Source: Plutella xylostella (lineage: Eukaryota; Arthropoda; Insecta; Lepidoptera; Plutellidae). Taken from it: a stretch of DNA of 64,000 nucleotides. The translations under genes were made by a program, and so were the position numbers. Location: positions 1,674,001-1,738,000 of the forward strand of contig NC_064002.1 of assembly GCF_932276165.1 (NCBI RefSeq). Direction: 5' to 3'. Shown here piece by piece: positions 45,064-57,163 of the stretch; position 1 is the stretch's first letter, and the number at the start of each line of letters is the position of its first letter. Under the pieces are notes generated by a model. The model was not told the DNA's origin. It did no database searches and worked only from the letters and a program-made list of their open reading frames with translations.

Positions 45064-45595
45064 TTGTGACAAAACGTACTGACGGGCGTATCCTTCCTTT
45101 TGAAATCATTGGTGACACCCCTAATATTGTCACCATGAGCCGCTTCCTCTCAGAACCACGCGGCAAACCGCAGACACGGCTGGCAGATTTACTGCACGAT
45201 TTACCGTACACACTAATTAGGTACTTACATACCTATTAACAAGTTAAGTTGATTTTTTGTTTATTATGAGAAGTATCATCTGCCTCAATTTCAATGACTT
45301 TTAAAAAGTTTTGGACAAGTTGCAAAATGCACACTTTTGATGCCCGACTTTTTTAAAAGGAACGCAGTGGGTAAAAAAATTGAGGTAGATAAGGGTACTA
45401 AAGAGTACTGTACTACATGTGACATGCAGACAAAGCCCCAGATTAGAGGCACTCGATACCGATAAGTATCCATGACAACACTCACAACAGAACTGTAGAA
45501 GAACGGATAGAGATGAGCTAGAAACGATTGAAGTGGAGGATTATACTCGTAGAAGTATTAGACTGGTGCGTCTGTTGTGTAAAAAGCTTTACTTA

Positions 45596-45735
45596 CGCTG
45601 AGTTGCAGAAAGGAACTTTAAGCTAATGATGACCTTAAATGTATACCTGCCTTGCTTTGACAGTATACGGACAAAAAGAGACAGACAGAGATTTAATGCC
45701 GACATTAGCTTAAAGTGCCTTTCTGCAACTCAGCG
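45596..45735. repeat. Harbinger-like MITE (TTA duplication)
   Basis: CGCTGAGTTGCAGAAAGGAA and GTGCCTTTCTGCAACTCAGCG are inverted, followed inward by TTTAAGCTAATG and CATTAGCTTAAA. TTA flanks both sides (45593-45595 and 45736-45738). Confidence 0.75.
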
Positions 45736-46013
45736 TTAGCTTTTCATTCGGATGTTCTTATAATTGTCTCCCGTAATTAATTATTTCTATTAGGTTGTCG
45801 CTTAAAGGCCCATTCACACAATATATCAGTGATGCTTCAGTGCCGGCACAGGTCCGGCGCAGTTCAGTGTCACTGCAGTATTATTTTATACATTATCTAT
45901 GAACGTATTCACACTTGTCCGTGTCAATATGGCTGAGTGCTACCAACACCGAATATTAGCAATTAAAGCAGCTTCGCCGTCGACATCTGCCAGTATGGAA
46001 CTGATAACAGTTA

Positions 46014-47111
46014 GGGGAGACCGGGGACAAAAGTAACAGTTTGTACCGTCTGTCTGATTTCTCGTTATTAATAACATTTACGATAAAATAAATATAGTCA
46101 CATAAAACTTTCGTCTATAGTCTACAAGTATCAATTATTACTTTACTTAATGCATCTCTAATTTTAACAATTGTGAAGCCTCAAAAAAAAAGGGAAATCG
46201 TTACTTTCGACCCCATGGTCAGGACGAAAGTAACAAGGCATTGGTCGAAAGTAACAACCCATAAATTCTGCCCAATGTTATAAATACGATTCAAAAGAAA
46301 GAACAGAAAAAAACAATGAAATTATTTAGTTAAGAAAACTTCTTAAAAAACTATCAAAACTAAAAAAATCTTATGACTTATTGACAAAGTTAAAAAAAAC
46401 TTCTTAACCCATATATGCCCATAACTAGTTTTTATATGAAGTTGTTTTACTTTGGGATATGATTAAGATTCAGATTCTAAGTTCAAATATGCAAAAAACT
46501 CAAGTGGGTCGTTAGCGACCCTCTGGGCATATATGGGTTAATATAAACTGTAAATGAGATCCATCATTTAAACTGACTAACTGATAAGAAGTTGTTTTAT
46601 TTGTGCCATAATATACAATATTATGACACAAATATCTAATAAAAACAACATATTTTTAGTTGTAAAAATTTACAATGTGACATGGCAAACTTACGAAAGT
46701 AACACGTTACTTTTGTCCTGCTGCGAGCTGTTACTTTTGTACCCATCCCCATTTTTGAAATATCAGGCGACATAACTTTAAAACAGCACGTGTTATTCAA
46801 AAACCATTTATGACATGCTACAGACAATCTTATAATGAATCAATGAAAAAATAGTCATATGGTTCTTGGCATCTTAATTCTACGTAAACACTAAATGAAT
46901 AAACACCAAAAAACGTACTTTTGGTGTGTAAAATCACGAAATGCTCACTAAAACAACCTTGAACCGCGGCACGGGCGCAGAAAATGATATGAAGCACGGG
47001 GGGCATCGCATGCTGACAATCAGCGGTCGCTTGGGACGTTAAGGCTATTGGGGAAGTCCACAGAGTCTTTGTTACTTTCTATCCGCTGTTACTTTTGTCC
47101 CCGGTCTCCCC
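46014..47111. mobile_element. Nonautonomous DNA transposon with 26-bp perfect inverted ends
   Basis: GGGGAGACCGGGGACAAAAG opens the element. The right end, from 47086, is its exact inverse over 26 bp. TA flanks both ends. The motif GTTACTTTTGTCC, or its variant GTTACTTTCGACC, recurs in the interior in both directions at about 46199, 46223, 46244, 46694, 46707, 46731, 47071 and 47088, as if it were an iterated binding site. There is no transposase frame. A piggyBac-type MITE lies inside at 46408-46537. TA duplication points to a Tc1/mariner-like or related DD(E/D) source. Confidence 0.8.
46408..46537. repeat. piggyBac-type MITE nested in the 46.0 kb element (TTAA sites)
   Basis: TTAA (46404-46407) is followed by CCCATATATGCCCA. 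The right end is TGGGCATATATGGG followed by TTAA (46538-46541). Ends starting CCC and a TTAA duplication are the hallmarks of piggyBac-mobilised elements. It is 130 bp and noncoding. Confidence 0.7.
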
Positions 47112-48067
47112 TACGTCAAATTAGACAAGCGAACGACCTTGCTTTAGAATTGTTAATTGTGTTCGGTGTTGGTAGCCCCACAGGTCACATCAATAGTAAA
47201 CGTGAGACTGGTACTAACATGGTTTACAGTGGGCACACAGCGGGCGCCACAGTCAGTGCAATATCTGTCCAACGCCCGCCCCGTGGCTAATGCAGCCTAG
47301 TGTTGCCCTAAATCTTGGAAAAAAAATGGTAGGTATTTCTAATTTATATTTTTAAACCGTTCGTCAAAAAGGTAAAGTTTTATCTATAAGATCACTTTCT
47401 TATCCATCCATATGTATGTTTTGATCAAAACTGAAAAAACTAATCAATAGTGTCAATACTAAACTTTTTGCTATTCTTTCAATGTCACTACATTATAGGC
47501 AGGCAATATACTTACGCATCATCAGTCCGTGATCAACCACTGCGGGACCTTTGATTATATACAACCCTAGATTCCCCATAGGAGAAGCAATTGCTGCCAT
47601 ACATAAACTGGGGCACTACTGCCCCGCTACAAATTTCGCTCTAGCAGTGTCTATTGTGTCATCGCCGGTGCTACACATATTTGACAGTTAGCATTAATTT
47701 CAGTTTTGTCCTTTTAAAATGCGTGTATGTGCTTTAAAAGTGTGCAGAAACTACAAAGGTCGACTAAAAACGCCATACAAGGTCACCTACCATCTGTAAA
47801 TAATGTATTAATATAAATAATTTAATAAAGTAAATATTGATATAATTTTCGTCGGTGTTGCCAGTTTTTTCTTGAAAATAAATACCAAAAAGTGATGATT
47901 ATTTATATGAACCGCTTGAATGTCCTGTCGACACCCGGTCGACATGAAAAGTGTACCATAAATTGTTTCGTGATTGGATTCTTAAAATTGGAATTAGGTA
48001 CTTACCTTGAATTAATTTTATATAAATTTTCTTTAATGGTGCAAAATAAATAGTATTCTATTCTATT
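47112..48067. other. No gene; possible RTE 3' trace
   Basis: CATCATCAGTCCGTGATCAA then CCACTGCGGGACC at about 47518-47550 resembles the reverse of an RTE 3' end (compare CATCAGCCTATAATCATCCA at 4675). Otherwise I see nothing. Confidence 0.35.
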
Positions 48068-48165
48068 CGGCGACTGGTGTAGTGTAGTGGTTAGTGACCC
48101 TGACTGCTATGCCCAAGGTCCCGGGTTCGATTCCCGGCTGGGGCAGATATTTATTTTATTTATTA
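48068..48165 (+). repeat. SINE-1 head only
   Basis: The tRNA-like head CGACTGGTGTAGTGTAGTGG, TTAGTGACCCTGACTGC and B box GGGTTCGATTCCCGGCTGGG are well kept. The sequence then runs CAGATATTTATTTTATTTAT with no body. No acceptor stem closes it, so it is a SINE relic and not a tRNA gene. Confidence 0.65.
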
Positions 48166-48704
48166 TAAGCAGCGGAGAGAACTACTGGAAACCAGCAACC
48201 TCCTTAATAGTTTACCTCAGGATATACGACAAGAGCCTATATTATCTAAATTTAAAACTAAATTTTTAAAAAATATGTTTAACCTACCTATTTGTTGTGA
48301 TACTACCAATTATGTACAAAAATACCTACTTAAGTAATTTTTTTTTTATAAAGAGACTCCGATCCCTCCGACCCACCGATTGTATATAAACAGTTTTGTG
48401 GAACACATTGTAAAACTACAATTATTATATATGTGAACCTAATAAATAAATAAATTATTTAAATTCCACATTCCAGGCATTATTTTTATTACCAGCGGTG
48501 GTAACCCATTCGGGTGAGTCGGATAAATCATAATGTAAACGATTTTAACTAATTTAAATTTCCCTAAAAAATATCACCACATTATTATGAATTTTCCACC
48601 AACTTAGTAGAATTTTCTTACGTTGCCACATTTTTTCATGTACTCAATGACATGACAGGAGGGAATGACAGTACAGTCACGTACAAAAGTAATAAAATAT
48701 TGGC

Positions 48705-48840
48705 CTGTTTTCAATGTAGGCGATGTATGGGATGAGTCCGTCTAGGGTTGTAAATGGTCGAAGTGCGGGACATAGGTCTTTCCTAATACGGAGCGCCACA
48801 ACACTCTGTCCTCGGCCTTCCACATGCAGTTACTACTTTT
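48705..48840 (-). pseudogene. RTE-type LINE C-terminal trace
   Basis: In one minus-strand frame the peptide reads NCMWKAEDRVLWRS, matching WKAEDRVLWRSLGETYVQQ at 4664-4835. The rest is degraded, and no GATGAT tail is seen. Confidence 0.5.
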
Positions 48841-48873
48841 AAACGTTAAAATATTTACTTACTATGTTAATAT

Positions 48874-49826
48874 TGTTAGGATTCTATTAAATTAGAATCA
48901 TGAAGCCATGCGCAATTTATGCTTGAGAACAAGATGCCGGTAAACGTCAGAAAACGCTCAGCCCATAGACAAGACATGTCATAGACAACTTTCTTCTATT
49001 CTGTGTTATTCCTCGAGATAAGAGTGCGGCCACAAAGCTGTTGTGAATAATTCCTTCTAACACTACAGACCGGAGGGTTAGGTAGCCATCTTGCTGGGCT
49101 CGCGTGTTACCGGTCACCAATCGTAACTACTAACTTGTTGATAAAGTACATAATTAATATTGGTGATAATATAATTAATGCGTTATCGATAGTCTTGATA
49201 TCCTCGTTAGAGGAGTATAATAATTCTCGGTGGCAGTAATAGGTAGGACTATTAAAACAGAGAAGCTAACAATGTTATAACAGTGATATATAGCAGTGTA
49301 TATTGATAGTGAACAAGCAACACTAGTCTTGATTCAAGTAACACATACAAGGTATTCGGTCTGAAGCTGCAAGCCGCGGTAAAGTAAATACCGGACTAGA
49401 CTGGAGTTGGATTGATTGTACTCCTATTAGGTTTGTATGTACATGGAACATGAACTATATGATTTGTTGTTGCACAGTGAAATTCGTTAACCACCGACCG
49501 TAAAAGTGGAGTGTTATATGTTAAACGTGTGTTTGTCTAGCATGAAAGCTCCCGAACGGGTGAACCGAACTGAATTTATAGGTGTAGCTTTTGGGAAGGA
49601 AAGATAATTTTATTACAAGTGTGAGAGCTATATTTTAAGAAAAGCGATGATTCTTTTGATGTTAAATATTAATATTAATATAAATTTATTATTTTATGTT
49701 TTCAGCATTAACAAGACAGGATATTAATATAAATTAAGTGTAATAAATCATACACATATTTTAAATGTTCAAGAGTTTTGTTTGATTTATTTTCAGTAGA
49801 AGTAAGTATATATCACTGAAATAACA
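48874..49826 (+). mobile_element. Probable LTR (953 bp) of an LTR retrotransposon
   Basis: The segment is bounded by TGTTAGGATTC and AAATAACA (TGTTA and TAACA are inverse), the usual LTR termini. Directly after it comes ACGGTGACGAGGAGTT, close to the GGTGACGAGGAG leader found after many insect LTRs. No second LTR is in the window, so this is a truncated insertion. The call rests on termini and leader only. Confidence 0.4.
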
Positions 49827-50038
49827 ACGGTGACGAGGAGTTAGAGATTAATTGGGCTATTAAATCTAAGAAGTATAAAGTACGTCACTAGAGTATGGAT
49901 AAAAACTAAGAACAACGCAGACTCGGGTATACCGATCAAAACAAAAAGTTACGAGTGTTACGTCTGTAGCTAATAAAGCTATAACTTGGAAGTCAGTTAA
50001 AAATGGAACATAATGAAAATTTTAATAAATATTTGAAC
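49827..50038 (+). other. Leader and first gag codons after the LTR, truncated
   Basis: After the putative primer-site region, an AUG at about 50003 opens a frame reading MEHNENFNKYLNIGR and stops at once where AT-rich flank (GTAGGTAAGTAC) begins. That fits a retroelement leader with the start of gag cut off. I see no pol. Confidence 0.35.
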
Positions 50039-50241
50039 ATAGGTAGGTAAGTACTTATATTTCTTTTTACCACAGAATTGGATAAGTATGACTACAGAAA
50101 AAAAATATTTTTAGACCTTTGAGGGTTGCGGTTTGTTTGCACATATTTAACTTTTATTTGGTATAATCAAATAAACAGGCTAGGTTTGTATTGGCGATTT
50201 TATAATATGAGTCGATTTTTCCGTAATATGTGAACCAATTA

Positions 50242-50507
50242 CACTCACGGGCAATGAAAAGTTTCCACTGCGAAAAACACCAAATTACTCATTAACGGAA
50301 TAGACTAGCTTAATGATGCCTTCTGCAACATTGAAGTACCTACATTAAATTTAATAGAGCATCAGGATATTAGGTTACTTTTACATTACATTACTACCAA
50401 CAAAAAACGGTAATATTTTGTACAAATTTTTAATTAAATGTTTGAAAAAATTGGAGTCGTTTGGTGTCGGCATTTTGTGAGTAGGACCATTGAATTGCCC
50501 GTGTGTG
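50242..50507 (+). repeat. MITE of the ACTCACGGGCAATG family, complete
   Basis: It starts CACTCACGGGCAATGAAAAG and ends CATTGAATTGCCCGTGTGTG between TA dinucleotides. The interior blocks are TTCCACTGCGAAAAACACCA, CTTCTGCAACATTGAAGTAC and GTCGTTTGGTGTCGGCATTT. It is the best full-length reference copy for the family here. Confidence 0.8.
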
Positions 50508-50804
50508 TAATTATACTTCGTTTTTTTTATTTGAAAAAACGCACTCCTGAGGTTTTCCCTTTTCCATCAACTCAGGATTTGATGATGGAGCTGGAAGAAG
50601 ACCACAGAACAAAATAGGGGAATGCCTTGAGGTGTAGTGGTGTGCATCTGACTGTTTTATCAATAGTGAAAGCAGTGCGTGAAAATTAATTGCAAGATGG
50701 ATTGCTTTTAGATAAATGGCCACTACTTTATATATAAAGTTTAATGTCGTTCATTTCTTTATTTTTCAACTTTCTTCGTTTGTTTATTGCATTGTCTCTC
50801 ATTA

Positions 50805-50938
50805 TAGTCATAAGGCCTCCTCCATCTGCCGTCTTCCCGCCTTGCCAGATGCCCTGCCCATCTCCACTTCAGCTTCGTGGGATGCCTATACCCTGCAGTG
50901 GGTTGACATAGGCTGATGATGATGATGATGATGATGAT
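50805..50938. pseudogene. Two RTE fragments in opposite orientation
   Basis: On the minus strand about 50812-50880 reads KLKWRWAGHLARREDGRWRR, the same RTE domain as at 4088 and 53050. On the plus strand CCCTGCAGTGGGTTGACATA then GGCTGATGATGATGATGATG is an RTE 3' end. The two pieces are joined by rearrangement. Confidence 0.65.
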
Positions 50939-51729
50939 AGTCATTATCAAGTTATCAAGCCACCCTCTTGTGTACTTATTAGTTATCTGCATCATGCATT
51001 GGTTAGAGAGGAATGTGTGTCTCTGTGTATCTCTATGTATATTTTGTGCTTCGCCATTCTCTTTGAGAAGTTCAACTTCATCTTACCGCACGAGGCAGTC
51101 AGATATTCTCGCAAATATATTGCTCAGTTGCATAGGTTGATGCATGAGGGAAAATAGAGTCTGACAAAGCTAGCTTTGCGTCAGAAACAAAGAGCCAACA
51201 CCAAAAAAATATACAAATAAAAAAACTGCTTAGTTTGTTTATAGTTTTCCACATACATCAAAGTAACGCTACTTTTTTACGTGAGTCCGTGAACTTTGGC
51301 GTCCAATGCTCACATTTTATACGAGGTGGTAAAATAAAGGGCGCATTACTGGCATCCATTTTCCTCGCATCAACATTCGCGGTATAAGCAGATAGGCATA
51401 AAATAAATTGCAAAAGGTATACATTTTTACATAGAGATAAAAGTGGAATGTATAATGTTAAAAGCTCTTTACCTACCTAATTACGTAGTACCTACCTACT
51501 GACTGCCCTGTTGCCCAAATTAGGTCCCTAACCAATAACCTACATATTTAAACTTAAGAACAAAAATTACGTAAATAGATTAGGTAAGTACATATTATAG
51601 ATTCGTATTTTTTTAAATTTCGTCGTATTTTTATGTGAGGGAGTCTTTTGCAATTAAAAAGTTAGTGTATTAGTAGATACCCAATATTTACCTGATCAAA
51701 CGAACTTACCTGAAGTGAAGTTCGATCCT

Positions 51730-51824
51730 AATTATCTTGACTTCGTCGAGGAGATTTATTTAACCATGTAGTAGCCCTGCTACTACATGGTTAAATAATC
51801 TCTGAGACGAAGGCAAGATAATTA
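51730..51824. repeat. Long near-perfect hairpin
   Basis: Two 45-bp arms (TAATTATCTTGACTTCGTCG at the left, CAAGATAATTA at the right, inner arms ACCATGTAGTAG and CTACTACATGGT) face each other over a loop of about six bases. There are only a few mismatches. It may be a foldback element or the core of a MITE. The very short loop is unusual for one. Confidence 0.65.
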
Positions 51825-52065
51825 TTATTGCATTCGCTGCAATCATTTGCGGTAGCAATAATTCCCTGTAACTTTTTCTGATAAACTACCGATGGTGAAG
51901 CAAATCACCAGGCTAATTGCAGATGTCGCCACCAGCGATTAGCCTTAATGCTCCCATGTGATGGGTTAGTTCAGACGCCTCTTGACTAATTCATTTTCTG
52001 ATTGGTTATATTACCAAAGTTTTTACAGTGTTATCCAATGCTACTGGAGTTTAGAAGCCATAGAT

Positions 52066-53594
52066 CAGTGTTTTTCAAACTGTGGGTCGCGACCCCCTGG
52101 GGGGTCGCGAAGCTTCTGTAGGGGGGTCGCCAAAGGGCTAAGAAACTGGAACTTTAGTACAAAAACAATAAATACAATTAGTACTCATACTTTAAAAATA
52201 AAACTGAAATGCGAAGGCTGAGCTTGTTTTTTATTAATTAAATTATCTCATGGATCTGTTTTAGTACAATAGACCACAAACACACAGTAAGGCAGATTAC
52301 ACAGAATACCGAAGAGTATAATCAGCCTCTGTGTCTAGCCTTTGTGGACTATGAAAACGCCTTCAACTCCATCGAGACATGGGAAATTTTGGTAGCGTTT
52401 CAGAGATTTCAAATCGAATGGCGCTATATCGAGGAGTCGAGGAGTCTGTACGATGCCGCCGGACTTGGCATATGTATAAATGGCGAGTACATGACACACC
52501 TCTCTGCTTCGCGGACGACATCGTTATTATGGCAGAATCTCTGCAGGAACTCAGCTGGATGATAGACGTGGCCTAAATGCTGCTTCCCAACGTGTAGGCT
52601 TCGGGGTATAAATTTGGACAAGACGAAAGTCATATAGGTACAATGCTCACATCGAACTGGAGCCGATGATCGTTGGTGAGGCAACAATCGAATTTGTGCA
52701 AGATATGTCTACCTCGGGGAGACAAAAGGCAAATTCAGCTAGGCAGAAGCAACTTCGACAAGGAGGCTGCAAGGCGCATCCAACTGGGTTCGGAAAACTT
52801 TGTCAGCACATATTCTCCTTGGCCATCCCTCAGAGCCTGAAGACTAAAGATTTCAACCAGTGCGTCCTGCCAGTGATGACGTATGGTGCAGAGACGTGGA
52901 CACTGACGGTAGGACTGGTCCACCGATTTAAAGTCGCTCAGCGTGCTATGGAGAGAGCTATGCTTGGGGTTTCTCTGATAAATCGTATCGGAAATGAGGT
53001 TTTCCGTCAGTCAGAGGATTAAGATTACTGGCATAGCTGTCAAAATATGCAAGCTGAAGTGGCAGTGGGCTGGTCATATCTGCCGAAGAACCGATAACCG
53101 TTGGGGTAGACGAGTTCTCGAGTGGAGACCACGAATAGGCAAACGTAGCGTGGGTAGGCCTTCCTGCGGTTCAAAGACGATGACCACAAGTATTAATTTT
53201 TTTGTAAATCCAGGTAGTTTGTCTTTTTACTTTCATTTCACCGTTGAAAACTTTTATTCAAGATATTGAAATGCTCAAAAAAGTCAGATAGTAAAAGCAA
53301 ATTTCGAAAAAGAAATTCCGGGTCACAATGGCATTAGTTGTATGTACCTATGTACATGGCCACACGTATTCTAAGTGTATAACTAAAATAATACATGTTT
53401 TTAAATCCGATAAGTATGTACTACTTTGAATCCTAATCACGGAGACCATCAAAACGTCGTATGGAATGAATATTGGGAATACTGTAACATACACATACAT
53501 AAGTACATGATAAAAAACCGAAAGGGTCAAGGGGGTCGCGAAATATTTTTTTATACCAGGGGGGTCGCGTCATGAAAAAGGTTGAAAAACACTG
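52066..53594. mobile_element. hAT-type nonautonomous transposon with 8-bp duplication
   Basis: CAGTGTTTTTCAAACTGTGG opens the element and GGTTGAAAAACACTG closes it. CCATAGAT lies directly outside both ends (52058-52065 and 53595-53602), an exact 8-bp duplication as hAT elements make. GGGGGTCGCG motifs recur near both ends (about 52082, 52101, 52121, 53531 and 53559), as subterminal transposase sites would. There is no hAT transposase. The centre is occupied by an RTE fragment. Confidence 0.85.
52268..53180 (+). pseudogene. RTE-type RT fragment inside the hAT element
   Basis: The frames read NTEEYNQPLCLAFVDYENAF, then SIETWEILVAFQRFQIEWRY. After an internal deletion comes CFADDIVIMAESLQELSWM (FADD of the RT active site, in another frame). 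Next are CVLPVMTYGAETWTLTVGLV and RAMERAMLGVSLINRIGNE, then KLKWQWAGHICRRTDNRWGRR and VLEWRPRIGKRSVGRPSC. The QGVRQGD motif is gone and at least three frame changes occur, so it is dead. Neither the 5' part nor the GATGAT tail is present. Confidence 0.8.
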
Positions 53595-53602
53595 CCATAG
53601 AT

Positions 53603-53896
53603 GATCAGCCAAGACATTAATAGTTAAAAAGGTTCATCTCAGAAGTCTCGATGCTAAATAATCCGTAGGTAAGATTATATTTTTATTTGGGTATGCTGGG
53701 CAATTTTCCGTTCGCCGAAATAGTTAAATATTCATCCAAAAAGATCCTGTTGGGAGTGTTTATGCATAATAAGTTCGGCGTTTGATGTTGCTTATTTATA
53801 TTGCAGTAATAATAAAAAGGCTCTCAGTTGGTGCGGTTTTCGGACGTTTCAGTGTTTTTGGATGTACTTAGGCTGGTGTAGGTAGGTACTTCATTA
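53603..53896. other. No gene seen
   Basis: Short AT-rich flank between the hAT element and the LINE 3' end. Confidence 0.4.
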
Positions 53897-56800
53897 TTTT
53901 TTTTTAGTTTAGTTTTTATTGAAAATCCAACAGCGTTACATTGTAAAAATTAATGCTAAGTACAAACAAAACAGTAAGGCTAATAATAGGATTCACTGTA
54001 AGATTACTATAGTAAATTCTATATCGAGATCGGGACAGATCACAAAAAAGGCTTAAAAAACTTAGGTATATATAAGTAACATAACTATAATCTTATCAAT
54101 TAGATAACTTAAATGTAACTAAATAGGTTTAACTAAATAGGTCCAACTAACTGCATAATGATGTGAGTATAGTACTTACGTAATTAAAGTTAAAATTAAA
54201 ATTAATAGTACTTACGTAATTAAAGTTAAAATTAAAATCTTGTTTGTAAGGCAATAAAACCATCATTCATCAAGTAAAATTGATTAGCTTCTCAGAGTAG
54301 TGTTTGGGAAGAAGGATAGGGTAACAAATAGGAATTAAGACTAATTATACTAATAAATATAAGTTGTATATATAAATTACTGTTATAAAAATATTAAATG
54401 GATAATACATAATTACAATACATACATAAGTACTTACGATAAGTAAAAATTTACTATCAAATACATACATATAAATATATAGATATAATTAATACATTAA
54501 ATTAATTAATTAAATTAGAATTGGTAATGATAGGGGTAGGATAGATATTATCTGTTTGTGAGTATATCTATAATTTGTTTTTTAAAACACATTTTAGAAC
54601 AGTTAAAAATATCAATATTTCCGAATCTCTTGTTGAAAGTCTGTGTTATTCGGTTGAGTACAGAATTAGCAGCATAATTAGTGGAGCAAGATGGAACGTG
54701 AAACAAAGGCGTATGACGGGTGCGACGGCCTGGTACTCGGTATCCCACGCTACCTACCAGCTCAGGACAGTCCAGTAATCCTCGCACGATGTCATACAGC
54801 AAGCACATATCAAGCACTGTTCTGCGTTCTTCTAGCGTTAACAGTCCATGCAATCTGCACCCATCTATGTACGCCTCCACGGGTTTTCTAGCACGATAGT
54901 TTAGGTGGTTGATAAATATTTTTTGTATACGCTCCAGTTGTGTTTTGTATATAACATATTGGGGTGACCAAATATGACAGGCGTATTCTAATATGCTGCG
55001 AACATATGCATAATAAACTATCTTTATTGTGTGCGGATCATTAAAAAGTTGACAGGTACGTAAAACAAAACCTAAATTTTTGTATGCTTTGTTAGTGACT
55101 GTGTCTATATGTTTATCAAAAAGTAGTTTTTCGTCTAGTAAAACACCTAAATCTCGAATAACTCTTACCCGGTTGACATTTATACCGTTCAAATGGTAAT
55201 TGTAATAGATAGGGGATCTCTTGCGTGTAAAACTTATACATTCACATTTGTTCGCATTTACAGTAATATTGTTATTTTCGTAAAATTTACATAATCTGTT
55301 GAGATCAGCTTGAATTGTGGCACAGTTTTGTTCATTGGTTACCCTAAAAAATATTTTTTTGTCATCTGCGTAAAGAAGATGTTTGGAGAATTTAAAACAG
55401 TCAGTTATATCATACAGGTATGCGCAATAGAAAAGCGGGCCCAAATGAGATCCCTGTGGGACGCCTGTAGGGATAGAAACATAATCAGACCGATATCCTC
55501 CAATAACAACTGCCTGAGATCTATTGGTGAGGTAAGATTTGATCCAACGTAGAAGATCTCCGTGAATTCCGAGGTTATGTAGTTTTACGAGCAGGATGAC
55601 ATGATCCACACGATCGAAAGCCTTTTCAAAATCTGTGTAGATCACGTCAACCTGCCCGCCACCGTCCATAGCACCCATCACATAGTTCAGAAAAGTTGCC
55701 AAATTAGTAATAGTCGAGCGTCTGCGAAGGAACCCGTGTTGTTTATCTGAGATCCCCTTGCTTATAATAGGATATATGACATCATAAACAAGTTTTTCAA
55801 ATAATTTACCCATGGTATTTAGTATTGAGATTCCCCTATAGTGCTCAACTTTGGTTTTCGACCCCTTTTTATGAACTGGTACAATTTGTGCAGTTTTCCA
55901 CTTTTTTGGGAACGTCCCTTCACGTAAAGAGCGGTTAAAAATTAGAGTGATAGGGAAAGAAATCGACTTCGTACATTGTTTCCAGAAAAAAGGTGGGACT
56001 CCGTCGCTTCCCGGTCCCTTTAATTCGTTAATGTTGAAAAGGGCTTTTTCAACTTCATAATCAGTGATCTTAAAACCTGAAAGACAGTCGTTGTTTGAGC
56101 TTGAGTTATGAGAAACGAAAGTTCCAATGGGAGTACCAAAAACACTCTGGAAAAAATTATTAAAGGCATTACAAATATCACGACCATCCGTAAATTTGTT
56201 ATCACCATATGTTACAGCCTTAGGATAATTAGATCCCCCTCTAAGTGATTTCACGTAGGACCAGAAAGCAACCGGGTTCACTTTAATAGAATTCTCGATG
56301 TTCGAAGTATATTTCTTGAAACAGAGATTATGGACACGCAGTTGCCTCGCGCGAAGTAGTTTAAACTCATCGTAATCCCTGGGATTGCCGAACTTTTTCC
56401 ATCGTCTGTGAACTTTAAGTTTTTCTTTCATTATTTTAAGCAAGGCCGGACTATACCACGGGGGAAATTTAGAATTATTAGTTTTCAAAGGAATGTGTTT
56501 TTTTATACATATTAGAATGTGCCGATAAAATACATCCACTGCTTCATCCACACAACATGGTCCTAATTCGGTAAGCCAATCAATTTTTGTTAAATATTCG
56601 TTAATAGCAACATAATCTCCTTTCCTAAAGTTAGGTTTTGGTACATGCACCTCTTTTAAAGAAGTTATGGAAAGATCTTGTACTTCAATAGTAAATGCTG
56701 GATGAGCTTTGTCTTCTTTAATAAATGGTGTAAGTGATTTCTCGATGATTAATGGTAAATTAGAAAAAGCCAGATCCAAGGTGTTGCCTGCATGATTAGT

Positions 56801-57130
56801 AAGTGTATTGTATTGAGTTAACCCCATGAAATTAGTTTCTTGAATAAGTTGAGACGCAGCGTTTTGTATTTCAATCGGCCCTCTTTTAAGGTATATCGGA
56901 CCATTATCACTCCACTGCAAGCAAGGCAAGTTAAAATCTCCTAATAGCAAATAATTATCCTTAGGAAAAGAGTCTGATAAAGCATGTAAGAAATTTAAAA
57001 GATTACTGACATCGTTCATCATAGTGCGTGTTTCAGGCGGTATGTATATTACTCCTATGTGCAGATCAACAGTAGATGCCACGGCGCGAGCAGGTACAGT
57101 CAACCACAACATCTCGGTGGGAGGCATCGA

Positions 57131-57163
<33 letters not shown>

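Noticed and set aside
44922..45239. 105-codon plus-strand frame
   Set aside because: It runs across a small inverted-repeat MITE and has no recognisable domain.
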